Part shown: in pieces, positions 41,012-44,231 of the stretch | Layout of the letters: each line of letters starts with the position of its first letter | Numbering within the stretch: position 1 is the stretch's first letter | NCBI GenBank assembly: GCA_016869765.1 | Contig: VGES01000028.1 | Coordinates: 1-44,231 of the forward strand | Length of the DNA: 44,231 bases | Reading direction: 5' to 3' | From: Alphaproteobacteria bacterium | GTDB lineage: Bacteria > Pseudomonadota > Alphaproteobacteria > SHVP01 | Made by a program: the position numbers and the translations under genes | The notes under the pieces: generated by a model | The model's database searches: none | What the model was told of the DNA's origin: nothing | Seen by the model: only the letters and a program-made list of their open reading frames with translations

Positions 41012-41102
41012 GCGGGCCGCGCGGGACGTTCAAGCACACGCCGGACTAGGCTAGGGTTCACCCCAGGTGATGGCCTGCGACTCTGCGGGCCGAGGGGCGA
41101 TC

Positions 41103-42257
41103 ATGGATCACACTGCGACTCCAGACCACGAAGCGCTGGCCAAGGCCGTGGCCGATCTCTGCCGCCCGTTCGACGACGCCTACTGGCTGGGGGTCGATCG
41201 CGACGCGACGTTCCCGGAGGATTTCTATCGCGCCGTCGCCGATGCTGGCTGGCTGGGGATCGCCATGCCGGAGACCTATGGCGGCGCCGGCCTTGGAATT
41301 TCGGAAGCGGCCGTCTTGATGCGCGCCGTCACACAATCGGGTGCCGGCATGAGCGGCGCCTCGGCCGTTCATATGAACATCTTCGGCGTCCAGCCCGTTG
41401 TGGTGTTCGGCACCGAGGAACAGAAGGCGCGCATGCTGCCGCCCCTCATCCAGGGCCGCGAAAAAGCCTGCTTCGGTGTCACCGAGCCTGACGCCGGTCT
41501 CAACACGACGCGCTTGAAGACCCGCGCCGAACGCAAGGGCGACGTCTACCGCGTCACTGGGACGAAGATCTGGGTTTCGACAGCCCAAGTCGCTCACAAG
41601 ATCCTGCTGTTGGCGCGCACGGCGCCCGCCGAAGGAACCAAGGGCCTCAGCCTCTTTTACACCCTCCTGCGGCGACCGGGCGTCGAGATCCGGGAAATCC
41701 CCAAGCATGGCCGCCATGGCGTCGACTCGAACATCATTCACTTCGACAACGTCGAGATCCCGACCAGCGACTTGATCGGGGTCGAGGGAAACGGCTTTCG
41801 CCAGATTCTTCATGGGTTCAATCCGGAGCGGATCCTGGTCGCCGCGGAGGCCGTCGGCCTGGGACACGCGGCGCTGCAGCGGGCCACCCGCTATGCCAAA
41901 GAACGCATCGTGTTCGATCGGCCGATCGGTCAGAACCAGGGAATCCAGCATCCGCTCGCCCGGTGTTGGATGAACTTGGAGGCGGCCGACCTCATGACCA
42001 AACACGCGGCACGCCTCTACGACAGCAGCGCAGATTGTGGTGCCCAGGCGAACGCCGCCAAGTACCTGGCCGCCGAGGCCGCCTATGACGCTTGCCAGAC
42101 CGCCGTGATGACCCTGGGCGGCATGGGTTACGCGGCCGAGTACCATGTCGAGCGTTACCTGCGCGAATGCCTGATCACGCGCATCGCGCCGGTGAGCCCG
42201 CACATGATCCTGAACTTCATCGCCGAGAAGGTTCTCGGCCTACCGAAGTCGTACTGA
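41103..42257 (+). CDS. Acyl-CoA dehydrogenase
   Basis: A 384-aa acyl-CoA dehydrogenase. Three-domain ACAD fold: helical N-domain (DEALAKAVADLCRPFDDAYW-like start), CFGVTEPDAGLNTTRLKT (FAD/substrate loop), TGTKIWVSTAQVAHKILLLART in the beta domain, and GGMGYAAEYHVERYLREC at the C-domain with the usual G-x-G-Y. FAD-dependent alpha,beta-dehydrogenation of an acyl-CoA. ATG 41103 chosen; the in-frame ATG 41067 gives an unlikely N-terminus. The MDR gene follows 15 nt later. Confidence 0.87.
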   Translation: MDHTATPDHEALAKAVADLCRPFDDAYWLGVDRDATFPEDFYRAVADAGWLGIAMPETYGGAGLGISEAAVLMRAVTQSGAGMSGASAVHMNIFGVQPVVVFGTEEQKARMLPPLIQGREKACFGVTEPDAGLNTTRLKTRAERKGDVYRVTGTKIWVSTAQVAHKILLLARTAPAEGTKGLSLFYTLLRRPGVEIREIPKHGRHGVDSNIIHFDNVEIPTSDLIGVEGNGFRQILHGFNPERILVAAEAVGLGHAALQRATRYAKERIVFDRPIGQNQGIQHPLARCWMNLEAADLMTKHAARLYDSSADCGAQANAAKYLAAEAAYDACQTAVMTLGGMGYAAEYHVERYLRECLITRIAPVSPHMILNFIAEKVLGLPKSY

Positions 42258-42272
42258 CCCGACGGAGTCCCG

Positions 42273-43289
42273 ATGCGCAGTTACCTGGTGCCGGCCACGG
42301 CGCGTGGTCTCGACGATCTCCGTCTCATCGAACGGCCGAGCGTCAAGCCGGGTCCGGGGCAGGTTCGCTTGCGCCCGCGCGCCGCGACCCTCAACGGCCG
42401 GGATCAGTATATCGTCCACGGCACCTATCTCCTGTTCCGATTGCAGCGCGACACCGTGCCCCTGTCGGACGGCGCGGGCGAGATCATCGACGTCGGGCCG
42501 GACGTGACCCGGTTCAAGCCCGGGGATCGCGTCATGACGACGTTCTTTCAGCGCACGCCGGCCGCGATGCCCGAGGAAATCGAACAGCAACTCGGTGGCC
42601 CCCTCGACGGCGTCTTGGCCGAGGAAGTCGTCCTAGATCAGGACGGCGTCGTGCCCATCCCGGGCGACCTCAGTTTTGCGGAGGCCGCCGCCCTGCCCTG
42701 CGCGGCGCTCACGGCCTGGAGCGCCCTGATGGAGACCGGCCGACCGTTGCGCCCAGGGGATACGGTCCTCGTGCTCGGAACCGGAGGCGTCTCGGTGTTC
42801 GGCCTCCAGTTTGCGCGCGCCGCCGGCGCTCGGGTCATCGTCACGTCGTCGAGCGATGCCAAGCTCGCCCGCGCCAAGGACCTCGGCGCTTTCGCTGGGC
42901 TCAACTATCGAACCACGCCCGACTGGCACCAGGAGGTCCTGCGCCTGACCCAGGGGCGCGGCGCCGATTGCATTCTCGAAGTCGGCGGCTATGGAACATT
43001 GAGTCGCTCGATTCAATGCCTGGCGCCCAACGGACGCATCTGCCTGATCGGCGTCCTCGCCGGACCGGGCGAGACCAACAACCTTCACCTGCTGCGTCCC
43101 AAACGAGGCAGCATCCATGGCATCGCCGTCGGCCCGCGCGACATGCTGCTACGGATGAACCGTGCGGTCACGGCCCAGGGCTTGCGACCGGTGATCGACC
43201 GGGTCTTCCCGTTCGACCGCGCCAAGGAGGCCTATCGCGCCCAGGCCGCGGGCGACTTCTTCGGCAAGATCGCGATCGAAATCCCCTGA
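42273..43289 (+). CDS. Zinc-free MDR alcohol dehydrogenase/quinone reductase-like
   Basis: A 338-aa MDR. PLSDGAGEIIDVGPDVTRFKPGDRVM is the conserved N-domain loop. VLGTGGVSVFGLQFARAAGARVI is the nucleotide fold (the VLGTGGVSxFxLQFA signature is typical of the NAD(P)-dependent group). FAEAAALPCAALTAWSALM is the usual mid-segment. The catalytic zinc ligands of true alcohol dehydrogenases are not all visible (no GHE motif), so a reductase role is more likely. It follows the ACAD gene by 15 nt, apparently as an operon. Confidence 0.83.
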   Translation: MRSYLVPATARGLDDLRLIERPSVKPGPGQVRLRPRAATLNGRDQYIVHGTYLLFRLQRDTVPLSDGAGEIIDVGPDVTRFKPGDRVMTTFFQRTPAAMPEEIEQQLGGPLDGVLAEEVVLDQDGVVPIPGDLSFAEAAALPCAALTAWSALMETGRPLRPGDTVLVLGTGGVSVFGLQFARAAGARVIVTSSSDAKLARAKDLGAFAGLNYRTTPDWHQEVLRLTQGRGADCILEVGGYGTLSRSIQCLAPNGRICLIGVLAGPGETNNLHLLRPKRGSIHGIAVGPRDMLLRMNRAVTAQGLRPVIDRVFPFDRAKEAYRAQAAGDFFGKIAIEIP

Positions 43290-43423
43290 CGGGCGACCCG
43301 CGACCGCATCACCTCTTGCGCGGCCACCAGGGACGGCGGCCATCATGATCGGCGAGCGGGTGGCGGACCTGCTGATGCGCCGTTCATGAGAGGATCGAAT
43401 ACCCACTGCCCGGCATGTCTCGA

Positions 43424-44231
43424 TCATCGAGGGTGAGACGGATACGTGACCGCAACCAACAGGTCGTTCTCCGTCCCGAACACGAGTGTGTCGCCGTCCA
43501 CGAAAATGTCCGTCGCGATCGCGCCCGGGAGGGGCGTTCGCACGATCTGACGCAAGCGGCCCTCGCTCAGGCCGAAGGCAATGAGGGTCGTTCGCGATTG
43601 ATCCGGGACGACGATATCCGGCAACCCGTCGCGATCCACGTCGAGGAGAGCGTGCAACCCGAGGGCCGTCGATCCGATGGCATGGTTGGAGACGCCGGGC
43701 ACCGTGTCGCGGTGCACGAGGCCGCGACCATCGAACTCCCACACCCGCAGCCTGCCCCCGATGTGGGGCGTTTCTACGTAGACGACGTCCCGACGGCCAT
43801 TGCCGTCGAGGTCGGCGACCCCCACAGGATTCAACCACCGGCCGGGCCGCCCGATCGGCGGGATCGCCGCGCGCTCAACGAGCCGTCCCTCGACCAGACC
43901 ATAGACGACGATCGCCGCGCCGCCGGCTTGGGTCGATCGAACGACCAGAACCTCGTCGCGCCCGTCACCCTCCAGGTCCACGAGCCGCGGCCTCAAATCC
44001 TCGAAAACCGCATCCTCCGGCAGGTGCACCGACAACGTGTTTCCTTCGGTGGTTGCCACGCGTAGGGCACCCGCTTCCACATCATCGCCGAGCACGCCGT
44101 GCTGGTATCGTCGCGTGGGAGCGGCGAGCCAAGCCCTCGCGATCCTGCTTCCGCCGAGCACAACGTCGCTATGGGGAATCTGATCGGCTTGCCGTTCGGT
44201 CGTCTCCCGGACACAGTCCTGATGAACGGTC
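43424..44231 (-). CDS. FG-GAP/VCBS repeat-containing protein, partial (runs off right edge)
   Basis: The frame is open from the right edge (no stop in the last 70 bp) to the TGA at 43424. Visible parts: RPRLVDLEGDGRDEVLVVRS, VGVADLDGNGRRDVVYVETP and LLDVDRDGLPDIVVPDQS, each a D-x-D-G-x-x-D-(V/I)-(V/Y) calcium-binding FG-GAP repeat. These build a beta-propeller blade. GTG 44161 is merely an internal start; the 5' end, including any signal peptide, lies outside the window. The role is unknown; probably an exported propeller protein. Confidence 0.8.
   Translation of the reverse strand, partial: TVHQDCVRETTERQADQIPHSDVVLGGSRIARAWLAAPTRRYQHGVLGDDVEAGALRVATTEGNTLSVHLPEDAVFEDLRPRLVDLEGDGRDEVLVVRSTQAGGAAIVVYGLVEGRLVERAAIPPIGRPGRWLNPVGVADLDGNGRRDVVYVETPHIGGRLRVWEFDGRGLVHRDTVPGVSNHAIGSTALGLHALLDVDRDGLPDIVVPDQSRTTLIAFGLSEGRLRQIVRTPLPGAIATDIFVDGDTLVFGTENDLLVAVTYPSHPR

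Overview
This is 44 kb of a GC-rich bacterial chromosome (roughly 60-65% GC by eye). It is most likely from an alphaproteobacterium of the Rhodospirillales/Hyphomicrobiales kind, perhaps assembled from a metagenome. The assignment rests on gene content: a branched-chain-type ABC importer, many MDR oxidoreductases, an acyl-CoA dehydrogenase, a Mo-hydroxylase operon and the small 'translational machinery' protein. Two Zur-like operators of the GTTATAnTATAAC type fit as well. No rRNA or tRNA gene, CRISPR array, integrase or transposase was seen.

Layout. 0-6.1 kb: the 5' end of an exported protein, a sterol-desaturase-type hydroxylase, an exported CHAP peptidase, a tandem alpha/beta-hydrolase fusion whose two domains both lack the usual catalytic residues, and a reductase/FAD-dehydrogenase pair. 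6.1-7.9 kb: a probable zinc importer operon (40-aa membrane ORF, ATPase, permease) behind a Zur-like box; no binding-protein gene is present. 7.9-12.4 kb: a bicupin-like gene, then a 3.4-kb piece of a T7-like phage late region. That piece holds a frameshifted internal virion gene, a shortened tail fibre and three small genes, one carrying an in-frame 60-bp nested palindrome. It abuts a truncated DUF6671-like gene. 12.4-19.4 kb: a tight catabolic operon encoding a three-subunit molybdenum hydroxylase, a MoaD-like protein, a D-aminoacylase-type amidohydrolase and a luciferase-like monooxygenase.

19.4-32.4 kb: an HD hydrolase divergent from a peptide-type binding protein followed by methyltransferase A; GST, TTC38-like and MFS genes; then a complete branched-chain-type ABC importer followed by methyltransferase B, a paralogue of A. 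32.4-35.0 kb: a second zinc-linked locus, with a BtuF-like metal/cobalamin receptor, a perfect Zur-like palindrome centred on its stop codon, a COG0523 metallochaperone GTPase, and a fossil Nik/Opp-type transporter (5' end of a binding-protein gene fused by deletion to the 3' end of a permease gene). 35-44 kb: lipid/xenobiotic-type enzymes (two MDR reductases, an aldo/keto reductase, a lambda-crystallin-type dehydrogenase, an acyl-CoA dehydrogenase), a pair of alpha/beta-hydrolase paralogues with Glu at the nucleophile position, a GNAT, a secreted Cys-repeat protein, the small eRF1-like protein and a partial FG-GAP protein.

The least explained features are four alpha/beta-hydrolase domains without catalytic Ser or His, the long methyltransferase pair that each follow transporter genes, the small membrane ORF leading the zinc operon, the in-frame palindrome, and the Mo-hydroxylase/amidohydrolase/monooxygenase operon of unknown substrate. 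Functions come from recognising motifs by eye; no database search was possible.
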